This document shows, piece by piece, positions 50,984-60,022 of a stretch of 61,367 nucleotides of DNA; position 1 is the first letter of the stretch; each line of letters begins with the position of its first letter. The notes under the pieces are model-generated. The model was not told where the DNA came from. It saw only the letters and a list, made by a program, of their open reading frames with translations, and searched no databases. The stretch is from CAYGFH01 sp964356315 (GTDB taxonomy: Bacteria > Patescibacteriota > Microgenomatia > UBA10105 > UBA927): the NCBI GenBank assembly GCA_964356315.1, contig CAYHHA010000007.1, forward strand, positions 1-61,367, written 5' to 3'. The position numbers and the translations under genes are program-made.

Positions 50984-51720
50984 ATATAGTATTTGCACTC
51001 ATGGCAGTTTTTATTGTAAGTCTTTTATCCCTATTAGGCGCTGGGTTATTGGTATTTGGCAGAATAAAATTGCAAAAAATTATGAGTCCACTGATCGCAC
51101 TATCTTCAGGGGTGCTACTCGGAAGTACATTTTTTGACCTTATTCCTGAAAGCATTGAACAAATACCAAAAGAAACATTTAGTATTATTCTACTGGGAAT
51201 AATCGCTTTTTTTTCACTGGAAAAATTATTAAATTGGCATCATCATATAGATGGAGACCACGCTGGAGATACAAAAATTGCGGGATATCTTTCCCTTATA
51301 GGTGATGGGATTCATAATTTTATTGATGGCGTTGTCATTGGTGGAGCATTTCTAACATCTATCCCTTTGGGCATATCCGTCACACTTGCTGTTATAGCTC
51401 ACGAAATCCCTCACGAACTAGCTGATTTCACTATACTTCTCCATAGCGGTTTCTCAAATAAAAAAGCTTTACTATTTAATTTTTTATCGGCGACAACTGC
51501 CATACTCGGAACATGCATAACACTTGCGCTAGGATCATTTGCTCACACAATAATTCCCTATCTTATTCCCTTTGCAGCGGGAAATTTTCTCTATATTGCG
51601 ATGAGTGATTTGATTCCGGAATTGCATCATAAAAAATCTAAAGGAGAATCGTTATTCCAGATATTTGCTCTTATCCTAGGAACAGTGCTTATTAAATATC
51701 TCTCTGGAAGCAGTCATTGA
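50980..51720 (+). CDS. ZIP-family divalent metal transporter, about 246 aa
   Basis: Eight or so helices with the ZIP signatures DGIHNFIDGVVIGG (helix 4) and HEIPHELADF (helix 5), plus a His-rich loop WHHHIDGDHAGD between helices 3 and 4. The start at 50980 gives a 4-base overlap with the regulator; an ATG at 50968 is also possible. Together the genes look like a metal-responsive uptake operon. Confidence 0.9.
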   Translation: MNIVFALMAVFIVSLLSLLGAGLLVFGRIKLQKIMSPLIALSSGVLLGSTFFDLIPESIEQIPKETFSIILLGIIAFFSLEKLLNWHHHIDGDHAGDTKIAGYLSLIGDGIHNFIDGVVIGGAFLTSIPLGISVTLAVIAHEIPHELADFTILLHSGFSNKKALLFNFLSATTAILGTCITLALGSFAHTIIPYLIPFAAGNFLYIAMSDLIPELHHKKSKGESLFQIFALILGTVLIKYLSGSSH

Positions 51721-51729
51721 TTGACCAGT

Positions 51730-52905
51730 CTATTGGCTGTAACCGAATATATACAATTCCTCTTGGGCTCGGGTAACAGCGGTATACAACCATCTACACC
51801 AATCATCGTCTGTCATTTTTGGGAATCGTTCCTCCATAAGAATTACTCTTTTGGCTTGACTTCCCTGGGCTTTATGAACTGTAAGAGCATACCCGAAATC
51901 AAACAAATCTCCTTGTTTTGAAAGGGCGCGGTTGGAAGTGAAATTGAGTGATTCCTGTGCATTAAATTGCTCCTTATATATACGTCCTGTGTACATAATT
52001 TCATCTCCATCCATTTGGATTTCTGCATCATACCAAAGAGGATCCGACTGACTGATACGAACTATTGTTCCTAGCATACCGTTATAAATCTTTTTTTTAT
52101 GATTATTTCTAAGACATATCACCCTGTCCCCGCTCATAGGTTCAGGAGAATCAAAACCAGCTAGTGATCTCATATGGGCATTTAATTTTTTCCGAGTGGA
52201 ATTAAATCCGCACAAAAGCAACGTTTCTGAAGCATTCGATGATAATAATTCACCCAAGGCTTCCTGTGAATCAGATTCTGATCTATTGTATTTTATGACT
52301 GTTTTTCCGTATCTCCCTAAAGGAATAAACCCTTTTGTGCGAGCATGTATAGATACGTCTATAATTGGATTACCTTTTGACTGCCTGTGAATTTCTTCCA
52401 ATTTTAAATCTGTTTTTTGCATGAGATTGAAGTTCCCTGCGATAGGAGGCAATTGACCATGGTCTCCAACAACGACCATTGGTTTCCCAAATTTTTTTAA
52501 ATGTTCCCAAATGACCCCATCTACCATTGAAGCCTCATCGATAATGATGAGATCACATTCAATTTCATCTTTTTGACTCCAACCGATAATTTCCTCGTTA
52601 CTGTTAACTACCGGTGAATATATGAGTGAGTGAATAGTGCCAACAGAGTCATTTTTATATATCGCGACTGTTTGAGCAAGCGTAATTGCAAGCACTCTAG
52701 CGGCCTTCCCAGTGAAACTCACAAATGCGACTCGAATTCCTTTATTTTTCTTTTCTAGTTCCTGACGAAAGTAGGATATAAGAGTTGTCTTCCCGCTCCC
52801 CGCATACCCTCCTAAGGTCACATACTGCATCGAGGTTCTGTCTTTCTCATGCCATTCTAGGAGAGCGTCCAATGCAATTTTCTGATCTTGTGAGAGTTCT
52901 TCCAT
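51730..52905 (-). CDS. RecD2-like superfamily 1 helicase, 391 aa
   Basis: A DNA helicase of the RecD/TraA type, much shorter than full RecD2. Motif I is GGYAGSGKTTL, motif II DEASMV, motif III GDHGQLPPI, and the C-terminal UvrD_C_2 region reads ALTVHKAQGSQAKRVIL and YTAVTRAQEELYIFG. An N-terminal LSQDQKIALDALLEW gives the Q-motif. Probable role in repair or replication restart. It converges on the ZIP gene. Confidence 0.88.
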   Translation of the reverse strand: MEELSQDQKIALDALLEWHEKDRTSMQYVTLGGYAGSGKTTLISYFRQELEKKNKGIRVAFVSFTGKAARVLAITLAQTVAIYKNDSVGTIHSLIYSPVVNSNEEIIGWSQKDEIECDLIIIDEASMVDGVIWEHLKKFGKPMVVVGDHGQLPPIAGNFNLMQKTDLKLEEIHRQSKGNPIIDVSIHARTKGFIPLGRYGKTVIKYNRSESDSQEALGELLSSNASETLLLCGFNSTRKKLNAHMRSLAGFDSPEPMSGDRVICLRNNHKKKIYNGMLGTIVRISQSDPLWYDAEIQMDGDEIMYTGRIYKEQFNAQESLNFTSNRALSKQGDLFDFGYALTVHKAQGSQAKRVILMEERFPKMTDDDWCRWLYTAVTRAQEELYIFGYSQ

Positions 52906-52967
52906 AACAGTTAACTATACTACAAACGATATGGTAATTTATTGGTTTATTGTATAGTATCGATAGA

Positions 52968-53273
52968 ATGATAACTATTCCTGTAAAACATCTTTCAACG
53001 TTCAAAGAGGCAACCATAGGATTGATTCACTCTAAAGTCGCTTACCCAGTATATTTTCAAACTAGATACGGCATTCATACATTTGGCATGAAGTTTCCGA
53101 TAGATGTACTGATCCTCAATGATGATTTTATCGTTACGCGAATAAAAAAATTATCTTGCAATGCGATATTTTTTTGGCCACCTATATATCGCCATGTGAT
53201 TGAACTTCCAGAAAATTATATTCAATCAAATACGATCGCAATAGGAGATAAAGTCACGGTTTTATGTGTATAA
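52968..53273 (+). CDS. DUF192 protein, about 101 aa
   Basis: A small beta-barrel-like domain of unknown function: FKEATIGLIHSKVAYPVYFQTRYGIHTFGMKFPIDVLILND is the family block (GLM.R...G.LF.F......W M.NT..PLDVLFLD pattern). No signal peptide, so cytosolic. The start is set at ATG 52968 by a TATAGT box (52953-52958) nine bases upstream; the frame extends six codons further. Confidence 0.8.
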   Translation: MITIPVKHLSTFKEATIGLIHSKVAYPVYFQTRYGIHTFGMKFPIDVLILNDDFIVTRIKKLSCNAIFFWPPIYRHVIELPENYIQSNTIAIGDKVTVLCV

Positions 53274-53276
53274 TAC

Positions 53277-53636
53277 TCACTGCGTAAGCATTCGCATGCT
53301 AACGAGAAATAGCGCTGCACCAAATATCCTCGTGATAAGTTTTGTAGGCAATTGTGTTCCAATTTGACCCCCGATGAGCCCTCCAATAATAAAGCCTATA
53401 CATATTAGACCTGCGATTTTGACATCAACATAGCCTTGTTTATAATATGCCCAAGCAGCAAATATGCCGACTGGGGGTATCAACAAGGCAAGAGTGGTTC
53501 CCTGAGCGGTTTGTTGTGATAGTCCAAATATATACACCAAAGCTGGGATGATGATAATCCCTCCACCAATGCCGATAATTCCGCTCAGAATACCGGCGAT
53601 CAACCCTAAAATAATAAAACCAATAATATACACCAT
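53277..53636 (-). CDS. Half-length TauE/SafE-family membrane protein, about 119 aa
   Basis: Four helices with the TauE core GLIAGILSGIIGIGGGIIIIPALVYIFGLSQQTAQGTTLALLIPPVGIFAA. Full TauE/SafE transporters have eight helices in two such halves; single-half proteins occur and probably dimerise. The ATG at 53636 avoids overlap with the zinc-ribbon gene. Substrate unknown (sulfite, sulfoacetate and other anions in the family). Confidence 0.85.
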   Translation of the reverse strand: MVYIIGFIILGLIAGILSGIIGIGGGIIIIPALVYIFGLSQQTAQGTTLALLIPPVGIFAAWAYYKQGYVDVKIAGLICIGFIIGGLIGGQIGTQLPTKLITRIFGAALFLVSMRMLTQ

Positions 53637-53650
53637 TGTGAATTTACCCG

Positions 53651-53848
53651 TTACTCTGTATAACTTTCTAAATATCCACACGCCTTACACCTATATGTGG
53701 TCACAGGAAGAGCATTGTCCAAACCAATACCAAGTATATGAATTCCTGTCCCCCAGTTTTGTCGTGTTTGATGGCCAAAATTTTCCTTATCTCCTATGAA
53801 TCCCTTTTGCATAAGACCCTGACACTTTGGACAAATTTTTTCCTTCAT
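53651..53848 (-). CDS. Zinc-ribbon protein, 65 aa
   Basis: Two CxxC pairs, KICPKCQGLM and YRCKACGYLE, flank a 40-residue beta-type core, as in DUF6487-type small zinc ribbons. It precedes the TauE gene by 14 bases. Confidence 0.72.
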   Translation of the reverse strand: MKEKICPKCQGLMQKGFIGDKENFGHQTRQNWGTGIHILGIGLDNALPVTTYRCKACGYLESYTE

Positions 53849-53932
53849 AAAGACATGATATCATACAATAATATATCTTAACCTAGAGTTAATCTTTCCT
53901 ATGCTAGTCTACTAGAAAGAAATGGAGAACTC

Positions 53933-54628
53933 ATGAATCCTATGTTCATAGAATTACTTAAACAAGTTATTATTGCATTTGCTGGCATTTCCATCATCGG
54001 GGCTACCGTCGCAACTGGAACAATTGGAGCTTCGAATCTCGTATCTTCATTTACCAAAAATGAGCATAAAATTGCACAGGTTCAAGCTGACAATTCTGAA
54101 AACTCTAATAACGAGATTGCAAACTCACCAGAAGGCGCAGTTGCAGTGAAAATAACATCACCTGGAACCATAAAACCAACAGCTCCTACAATTGCAAAAA
54201 AAACAACACTAGTCATTACTGCTCCCACAACCAATCCTTCACCAACCAAAGCACCACAACCAGCTTCAGGGTGTATTATTACCCTATCTGGACAACAGTA
54301 CGATGTAACATCCCTTCAACAGTCCCACAGTGGTGGAAATATTTTTTCTTGCGGAACTGACATGTCAAGTATGTACCAGGGAAAACATGGATCCAGTTTG
54401 TCTCGAATGCAAAAATACCTTGTTACATCTGGTGGAACAAATCCTAGTGCAACAGGAGCAAACACGACCGGAAATAATCCACCACAATCTGGAGCCACAG
54501 GAACCAGTGGAACATCTACTGTCTCATCAAGAGATTCAGAGCATGAGAGTGAACATGAGTCAAGGGAGCATGAAATGGAAAAGGTACTTGAAGCCGCAAA
54601 AAAAGAACTAGAAAACGAAGATGACTAG
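53933..54628 (+). CDS. Membrane-anchored b5-like heme protein with HSGG motif, 231 aa
   Basis: An N-terminal helix (about 8-34) precedes a disordered Pro/Thr linker (60-112), a small b5-type domain (113-165: CIITLSGQQYDV, SHSGGNIFSCGTDMSSMY, KHGSSLSRM) and a charged Glu/His tail. The two likely heme-ligating His, 132 (HSGG, b5 consensus HPGG) and 152, are 20 residues apart. Cys114 and Cys140 are shared with the protein at 56722 and may form a disulfide, so this domain probably works outside the membrane. Good Shine-Dalgarno (GGAG). Confidence 0.75.
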   Translation: MNPMFIELLKQVIIAFAGISIIGATVATGTIGASNLVSSFTKNEHKIAQVQADNSENSNNEIANSPEGAVAVKITSPGTIKPTAPTIAKKTTLVITAPTTNPSPTKAPQPASGCIITLSGQQYDVTSLQQSHSGGNIFSCGTDMSSMYQGKHGSSLSRMQKYLVTSGGTNPSATGANTTGNNPPQSGATGTSGTSTVSSRDSEHESEHESREHEMEKVLEAAKKELENEDD

Positions 54629-54653
54629 CTTTTAATCATGATACAATATCTCC

Positions 54654-55325
54654 ATGCGAATACTTCTTATTGAAGATGAAAAAACGATTGCGGAAAATAT
54701 TCAAAAATTCTTTTCTAAATCGTCAATATCTGTAGACATAGAATCTTCTATCGAAGATGGGAGATTCCAAGCAGAATCAGAAAATTACGACGCGTATATC
54801 ATAGATTGGATGCTTCCTGATGGAGATGGAGTGAAACTAGCATCTGAAATTCGAAAAATTAAATCCACTCCAATTCTCATATTGACCGCGAAAAATCAAA
54901 CTGAAGATACGATTCATGCATTAAATTCAGGCGCAGACGACTATGTGACTAAACCATTTTCCCTGGCAGAATTACTTGCACGAATACATGCTCTCATAAG
55001 AAGAAAGAATGGTCCGAGCATTGCTCCGAAGATAGAAATTAATGAAGTAGAAATAGATACAAATGCGAGAATTGTTAAGGTTAACAGTAAGGAAATTTCT
55101 TTTGCCCCGAGAGAATATTTATTGTTAGAATATCTTGCACTGCATCCGAATATTGCCATAGATCGAATGGATCTTTTGTCTCATGTCTGGGGAGATGCGA
55201 TAGACCCACTTTCAAATACCGTTGATGTGCATATCAGATACATTCGTTCTAAATTAGGAGAAGATATTGCAAAAAGACTTATCCAAACGGTAAAGGGAAA
55301 AGGGTATATGTTATGCACAAATTAA
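54654..55325 (+). CDS. OmpR-family response regulator, 223 aa
   Basis: Receiver domain (MRILLIEDEKTIAENI, Asp51 in YIIDWMLPDGDG, KPFSLAELLARI) plus a Trans_reg_C winged helix (SFAPREYLLLEYLALHP to TVKGKGYML). A TACAAT box (54642-54647) ends six bases before the ATG. It overlaps its kinase gene by 13 bases. Its targets are probably the flanking b5/flavocytochrome genes. Confidence 0.93.
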   Translation: MRILLIEDEKTIAENIQKFFSKSSISVDIESSIEDGRFQAESENYDAYIIDWMLPDGDGVKLASEIRKIKSTPILILTAKNQTEDTIHALNSGADDYVTKPFSLAELLARIHALIRRKNGPSIAPKIEINEVEIDTNARIVKVNSKEISFAPREYLLLEYLALHPNIAIDRMDLLSHVWGDAIDPLSNTVDVHIRYIRSKLGEDIAKRLIQTVKGKGYMLCTN

Positions 55326-56725
55326 CGACAAAGCAGAGATTATCTGTACAATTTGGCTCGTATGTATTCGGCTTTATCGTCATCATGGCGATAGCAGTAT
55401 ATTATTTTTTCCAAGCGGTTATCATATCGGAAATAAAGAACCAATCTATATATATCGCAAACGAAATAATTAAAAATTTTATCTCGATTAATTCAGAAGC
55501 TCTTTCCCTTCGGCAAAAAGAGCAAACAAATTTAGAAGAAGAGCTTGCGGAAACAAATACGTCTGCACTCCTTTTTGATACCAGCCTAAAGGTATTATTT
55601 GGACACGGAAACTTCAGTTTTTTCACCGGACAGGATACCGAATCGGCGAAAAAGATTATTTCTCTCGCAAAAAAAACATTAGAATCATCTCAACTCACAA
55701 GCTCAAAATTATTGTGGAGAAATCAGGAAATGTTCATCACCGCTGTGCCTGTGTTAAATGGATCAACTCTGTATGGAGTAATTATCATAGGTAAGCCTAT
55801 TGCCTCTATCACGAAATTAAATAATACTCTTTTACTTTCGTTTATCCTTTTTTCTGTATCAAGCTTTATAGGAAGTGTGATTCTGGGAAATATCATTGTA
55901 CGAAACGCCTTAAAGCCAATTCAAGACCTCACAAAAACTATTCATTCAATAAATTTAGAAACATTAACTTCTGCCAAACAAATTCCCGGCCCCGCTAATG
56001 ATGAAATTGTACAGTTGGTCAATAAATTCAACACAATGGTCGAACGTATACGCGGAATGTCTCAGCAACAAAAAGATTTTATTTCCAATGCATCGCACGA
56101 ACTTAAAACACCGATATCTTCTATAATTTCTTCTTTAGAATTATTATCTCTGGATGCCCCAAGCCACGTCGAAAAACTGAATGAGTTGCAGGAAAAATTA
56201 TTTTCTATCAGTACGCTTTTGGATCAATTGATGCAACTAAGCAAGCTACAAAGTGGAATTGTCCCTATTTCGGAAAATATACCAATTGAAAGTACAATTT
56301 CTCATATCTTAAAGCAATATCATAAAGAGATTGAAAAAAAACAACTACTTGTTCAACAGCAGATTTCACAATCCGAAACGATACCTTTGCCGAAGGAGTA
56401 CGCAGTATTATTATTTTCGAATATAATCTCAAATGGCATTAAATATTCATACCCAAAGACCACTCTATCTATTTCTTTATCTGACTCTAACAATCATATA
56501 CATATAGCCATCACGAATCACGGTCCAGGAATGACGGAAAACGAAATATCACATATATTCGATAAATTTTATCGAGGTCATGAGGCAAAGCGCCAAGCGA
56601 AAGGATATGGAATTGGTCTTTCTATCGTAGAGCGAATCTGTGAAATATACAATATAAAAATTTCGATTTCGTCGGTAAAAGATTCTCACACAACGGTACA
56701 ACTGTCATTTAAGAAATCGGTCTAA
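55313..56725 (+). CDS. Sensor histidine kinase, 470 aa
   Basis: Helices at about 15-37 and 178-200 enclose an extracytoplasmic sensor domain of about 140 residues, larger than in the 39249 kinase. HAMP (NALKPIQDLTKTIHSI), HisKA (FISNASHELKTPISSIISSLELL) and HATPase (NHGPGMTENEISHIFDKFYRG, GYGIGLSIVERI) follow. The D and G boxes are near canonical. Its end overlaps the convergent b5-like gene by four bases. Confidence 0.92.
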   Translation: MHKLTTKQRLSVQFGSYVFGFIVIMAIAVYYFFQAVIISEIKNQSIYIANEIIKNFISINSEALSLRQKEQTNLEEELAETNTSALLFDTSLKVLFGHGNFSFFTGQDTESAKKIISLAKKTLESSQLTSSKLLWRNQEMFITAVPVLNGSTLYGVIIIGKPIASITKLNNTLLLSFILFSVSSFIGSVILGNIIVRNALKPIQDLTKTIHSINLETLTSAKQIPGPANDEIVQLVNKFNTMVERIRGMSQQQKDFISNASHELKTPISSIISSLELLSLDAPSHVEKLNELQEKLFSISTLLDQLMQLSKLQSGIVPISENIPIESTISHILKQYHKEIEKKQLLVQQQISQSETIPLPKEYAVLLFSNIISNGIKYSYPKTTLSISLSDSNNHIHIAITNHGPGMTENEISHIFDKFYRGHEAKRQAKGYGIGLSIVERICEIYNIKISISSVKDSHTTVQLSFKKSV

Positions 56726-57165
56726 ATTTGGTAGCGACTCATTTTTTTTAACATTTCTGCATTGTGTTGACCATAAAAAATTGCAGTCATATCTGACCCA
56801 CAATTGAAGACATCTCCCCCGCTATGAGTTGATTTGAATTGAGACACATCGTATGAAACACTGTCGACAGCAACAATACACCGCGTATCTACCACAGGGG
56901 CCTGTGTAATCGTAGGCTCTACTAGGATAGGAGCTGAGATTATTTGAGACTGAGCTTCTTTGTTCTTTATGACTGAGGGGGTACTAACTACTTGAATATT
57001 TTTTTCACTATTTTTTGTTAGCTGAATAGATTCTACAGGAATAGTTGAAGGATTTTTTGGCATTTGGACATATATATACACAGAATATCCGGCCATACCA
57101 TAGACAAAAACATAGCATACCGTTGTAAACACTTTTAAAAGTGAATCAGTAGGAAAATTCTTCAT
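56722..57165 (-). CDS. Membrane-anchored b5-like protein with HSGG motif, 147 aa
   Basis: A signal-anchor (about 12-34), a linker and a C-terminal b5-type domain (RCIVAVDSVSYDVSQFKSTHSGGDVFNCGSDMTAIFYGQHNAEML). His114 and His134 have the same 20-residue spacing, and Cys96/Cys122 the same placement, as in the protein at 53933. The gene overlaps the flavocytochrome gene by 20 bases and so ends its operon. Confidence 0.78.
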   Translation of the reverse strand: MKNFPTDSLLKVFTTVCYVFVYGMAGYSVYIYVQMPKNPSTIPVESIQLTKNSEKNIQVVSTPSVIKNKEAQSQIISAPILVEPTITQAPVVDTRCIVAVDSVSYDVSQFKSTHSGGDVFNCGSDMTAIFYGQHNAEMLKKMSRYQI

Positions 57166-58432
57166 AAAATATCATACGAGGGTGAATCCCTGCAGCATGT
57201 AATTGCTGCTTTATAGTTTTCATCATGGCAGATGGTCCGCAAAGCAAATACATAGTATTTTTTGTATTTCCTGTACTTTTTAAAATATCTTGACCTGTTA
57301 GTCTAGGCGAAGTTTCTGTGACCGTAAGATGATATGTCATGTTTTCTTTAGAGACAGGGAGGACAGATTCCAGTGTTAAATCTTCGATATCTGAATTTGA
57401 CCGCACACTATAGAACAAGTGAAAAGATGTAGATGGTAATTTATGCACAAACTCTCGAAGCATACCTAGAAATGGAGTAACTCCGATTCCACCTGCAATA
57501 CATACCACAGAATCTTTGACAAAAATTTTCTCATGCAATAAACCGTATGGTCCATACACAAGCGCCTTATCCCCTTCTTTGAGATCTATAAGATCGGTAG
57601 TAAAGTCGCCAACTGGCTTAATCCACAACTCTATATGATCATCACTAGGAACCGAAACGATAGAAAATGGATGTGTTTCTTTTTTATATCCATCCCTTTG
57701 AAACCCGATATACACAAATTGGCCAGGAACATAAGACAATTTTCTACCATTTGTGATGAGCTTCAATAATACCCATCCGTTTTTAGAACGTTTTATAGAA
57801 GAAATGTTGTATACATGTTTTGGACCCACAAGGGAATAGAGAAGTTGTCTATAGATAAACGAAAAAATGCCCAATCCAAAAAACGATAATATATACACCC
57901 TCAATGGAAGATATCTGGAGATATCGCTTTCTATAAACAACGAATGCAACAACCCAAACATAAACGAAATGATAAAAAATGTTTGAACTCTAACAAAAAG
58001 TTGATATTCGAGCTTAGCAAATATCACGAGTGCTAAGATAAAAGCTAAAGACCAAAAAGATAATATTCCCGCTGTATACGCAAGAGTATTTGAAGGAAAG
58101 AGAATATTTGATAACATAACTGGAACATTTATGTACTGAACCAATAGACACATAAAGTGAATTGAGAAAAGCATAAATGAAATCCTGCCCAAACGCTGAT
58201 GAGTGCGATATACCTGATCAAGACTTCCAAACATATACTCCAATATTCCAAGCCTACTTGATAAGAAGAACGTAATAGAATATACGACAACCCCAAGAAG
58301 CCCGCTCAACTGAGATATGGACACTAAAGGCCTTGTCAAAATTGATGAAATATCCGACTTCGAAAGTAAAAATAGCTCTATACAAAACAATAGAGACATC
58401 CCAATGAACATTGATCCATATCGAGATTTCAT
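57146..58432 (-). CDS. Ferric-reductase/NADPH-oxidase-like flavocytochrome, 428 aa
   Basis: The N-terminal half has six to seven helices with the ferric-reductase-like heme pattern RTHQRLGRISFMLFSIHF (paired His) and a later LLHSLF. A ferredoxin-reductase-type domain follows: FVYIGF and KKETHPFSIVS for FAD, IAGGIGVTPFLGMLREF and LLCGPSAMMKTIKQQL for NAD(P)H. It would pass electrons from cytosolic NAD(P)H across the membrane to heme. Neighbouring b5-like proteins are the likely outer acceptors. Confidence 0.88.
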   Translation of the reverse strand: MKSRYGSMFIGMSLLFCIELFLLSKSDISSILTRPLVSISQLSGLLGVVVYSITFFLSSRLGILEYMFGSLDQVYRTHQRLGRISFMLFSIHFMCLLVQYINVPVMLSNILFPSNTLAYTAGILSFWSLAFILALVIFAKLEYQLFVRVQTFFIISFMFGLLHSLFIESDISRYLPLRVYILSFFGLGIFSFIYRQLLYSLVGPKHVYNISSIKRSKNGWVLLKLITNGRKLSYVPGQFVYIGFQRDGYKKETHPFSIVSVPSDDHIELWIKPVGDFTTDLIDLKEGDKALVYGPYGLLHEKIFVKDSVVCIAGGIGVTPFLGMLREFVHKLPSTSFHLFYSVRSNSDIEDLTLESVLPVSKENMTYHLTVTETSPRLTGQDILKSTGNTKNTMYLLCGPSAMMKTIKQQLHAAGIHPRMIFYEEFSY

Positions 58433-58791
58433 AATAGTAATTTTCCTATGATCGGGTATTTTTTCTTAACAATAGATCCCCCTGCTATGCGTAGCATGGC
58501 TGTAGCATCTGAACCAGCCAAAAAATGATACGGTTTTTCAGGTGCGTAAAATTCACTACCTGAAGTAATATCATATACGTCACCTTCATAGGCTAACAAT
58601 ATTTGCTGATGTTTTCCTGAACCGTCATACTGTGATAATTCCTCTTTTGTAAATATTCTCTGCGATTTTTGAGTCGTCGACACTGGCTGAACCTTCTTTG
58701 CCATGAGTACAGTGGTAGTTCTCCATACACTAACAATCGCTATAGTAATTAGAAGTAGTGGAATAAGTATATGAATATTGAGCTTTTTCAT
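58429..58791 (-). CDS. Membrane-anchored MAPR-like cytochrome b5 domain protein, 120 aa
   Basis: A signal-anchor (about 5-27) and a b5-type domain of the MAPR/neudesin sort: FTKEELSQYDGSGKHQQILLAYEGDVYDITSGSEFYAPEKPYHFLAGSDATAML. In that group heme is typically held by Tyr, not by the His pair of classical b5, which separates it from the HSGG proteins here. It is first in the operon and overlaps the flavocytochrome gene by four bases. Confidence 0.85.
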   Translation of the reverse strand: MKKLNIHILIPLLLITIAIVSVWRTTTVLMAKKVQPVSTTQKSQRIFTKEELSQYDGSGKHQQILLAYEGDVYDITSGSEFYAPEKPYHFLAGSDATAMLRIAGGSIVKKKYPIIGKLLL

Positions 58792-59008
58792 ATGAATACT
58801 AATTATCTTACACCATAGAAGATGAAGAATCGCTTAAGAAATATCATTTTTTGGAAGCTTCTGAGAGGCACTCGACAAGGAGAAAAAGACAGCCATAAAC
58901 CAGCTCCCGATCAACGAAAGAAGTTCACTAACGACGTACATAAACAGGAAATCCTAAAAATACCTACAACTAGCTTACCCTCCCCATGCTATATCTTAAA
59001 CCCACTGA
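58792..59008. other. Short gap between the redox operon and the acetate-transporter gene
   Basis: No credible gene. An open frame on the plus strand from 58822 runs into the 3' end of the transporter gene and has no family resemblance. Confidence 0.5.
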
Positions 59009-59593
59009 TCATGTTACCGGACCCAAAGGAAGAACAACTTTTTTATGAACATCATTGGCAACCTGAGCTACGGCCGTGTAAAACGCGAGCATGCCACAAA
59101 TAATTCCTTCAAATCCAGCAATCTTTGTGATCATGGCATTGCCCGTATAATCTCCTAGAGACAACAACATGAATAGCATGGTCAATGAGCCAAATACCAG
59201 CTGAAGTGCCCGATTAATTTTCAGTGTGCCGATAAAAAATGTAAATGTAAGAATTCCCCATAAGAACAGATAGTAACTCATAGATATGGGATCTGCCTCT
59301 ATGGAAAGACCAAGCTTCGGAAGTAGCCAGATTGCCACTAGACTAAGCCAGAAAAAACCATACGAGAGAAATGCTGTGGTGCCAAACGTATTTCCTTTTT
59401 TCCATTCCATACACCCTGCGACAATCTGCGCCATACCACCATAAAACAAACCCATGCCGATAATCATGGAATTTATCGGAAAAAATCCTGCATTGTGAAG
59501 GTTTAAAAGAATTGTGGTAAGGCCAAATCCCAAAAGCCCAAGTGGGGCCGGATTTGCGGTTGTATCTTTTATAATAGTTGTAGTTTCAGCCAT
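59009..59593 (-). CDS. GPR1/FUN34/YaaH-family acetate transporter-like protein, 194 aa
   Basis: Six helices and the family motif NPAPLGLLGFGLTT near the N-terminus, MEWKKGNTFGTTAFLSYGFFW in the middle. Family members (SatP, Ato3) transport acetate or succinate. It starts at ATG 59593. It follows the redox operon in the same direction, 217 bases upstream of it, and may not be co-transcribed. Confidence 0.88.
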   Translation of the reverse strand: MAETTTIIKDTTANPAPLGLLGFGLTTILLNLHNAGFFPINSMIIGMGLFYGGMAQIVAGCMEWKKGNTFGTTAFLSYGFFWLSLVAIWLLPKLGLSIEADPISMSYYLFLWGILTFTFFIGTLKINRALQLVFGSLTMLFMLLSLGDYTGNAMITKIAGFEGIICGMLAFYTAVAQVANDVHKKVVLPLGPVT

Positions 59594-59659
59594 AGGCAGG
59601 TCTATATCTAGTAAGACATATATGAGGGTACGATGTCAACGATAGAACCCTTAAATAGA

Positions 59660-60022
59660 TCACGTGGTAAGTTCCCAAATGTGGTTATCGGGATCTTTGA
59701 AATATGCGACGGTCTGTCCCCACGACATTGTGGAGGGTCCAGAAAATATCTCTACCCCCTTATCTTTCATCTCTTTACAGCTTTTTGCTATGTCCTCTAC
59801 CTGATATGCATACACCGCCCCACCACCGGTATTCATGTGACCAGAAGGAAACATCGATACCGCCTGATCTTTTTGAAAAATAGCTAAGAGTGTATCTCCG
59901 ATTTTGAAATCTGCATATTTACCATCAACAGAGTTCACAACTAATCCTAGTCCATCTCGATAAAATATCATCGATTTTTCAAAATCTGAAACAAGTAAAC
60001 AGACTGCGTAAAGCTTTTTCAT
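59660..60022 (-). CDS. VOC (glyoxalase/bleomycin-resistance) family protein, about 120 aa
   Basis: A single vicinal-oxygen-chelate domain: YAVCLLVSDFEKSMIFYRDGLGL, then GGGAVYAYQVEDIAKSCKEMKDKGVEIFSG and FKDPDNHIWELT. Typical metal ligands fall near the N-terminal strand and the terminal Glu. Substrate unknown. A TATACT box (60034-60029) ends six bases before the ATG at 60022; a 12-codon longer frame is less likely. Confidence 0.85.
   Translation of the reverse strand: MKKLYAVCLLVSDFEKSMIFYRDGLGLVVNSVDGKYADFKIGDTLLAIFQKDQAVSMFPSGHMNTGGGAVYAYQVEDIAKSCKEMKDKGVEIFSGPSTMSWGQTVAYFKDPDNHIWELTT

Noticed and set aside
58822..59103. 93-aa plus-strand frame overlapping the acetate-transporter gene
   Set aside because: It runs antisense into a clear gene, has no family resemblance and its composition is that of a shadow frame.
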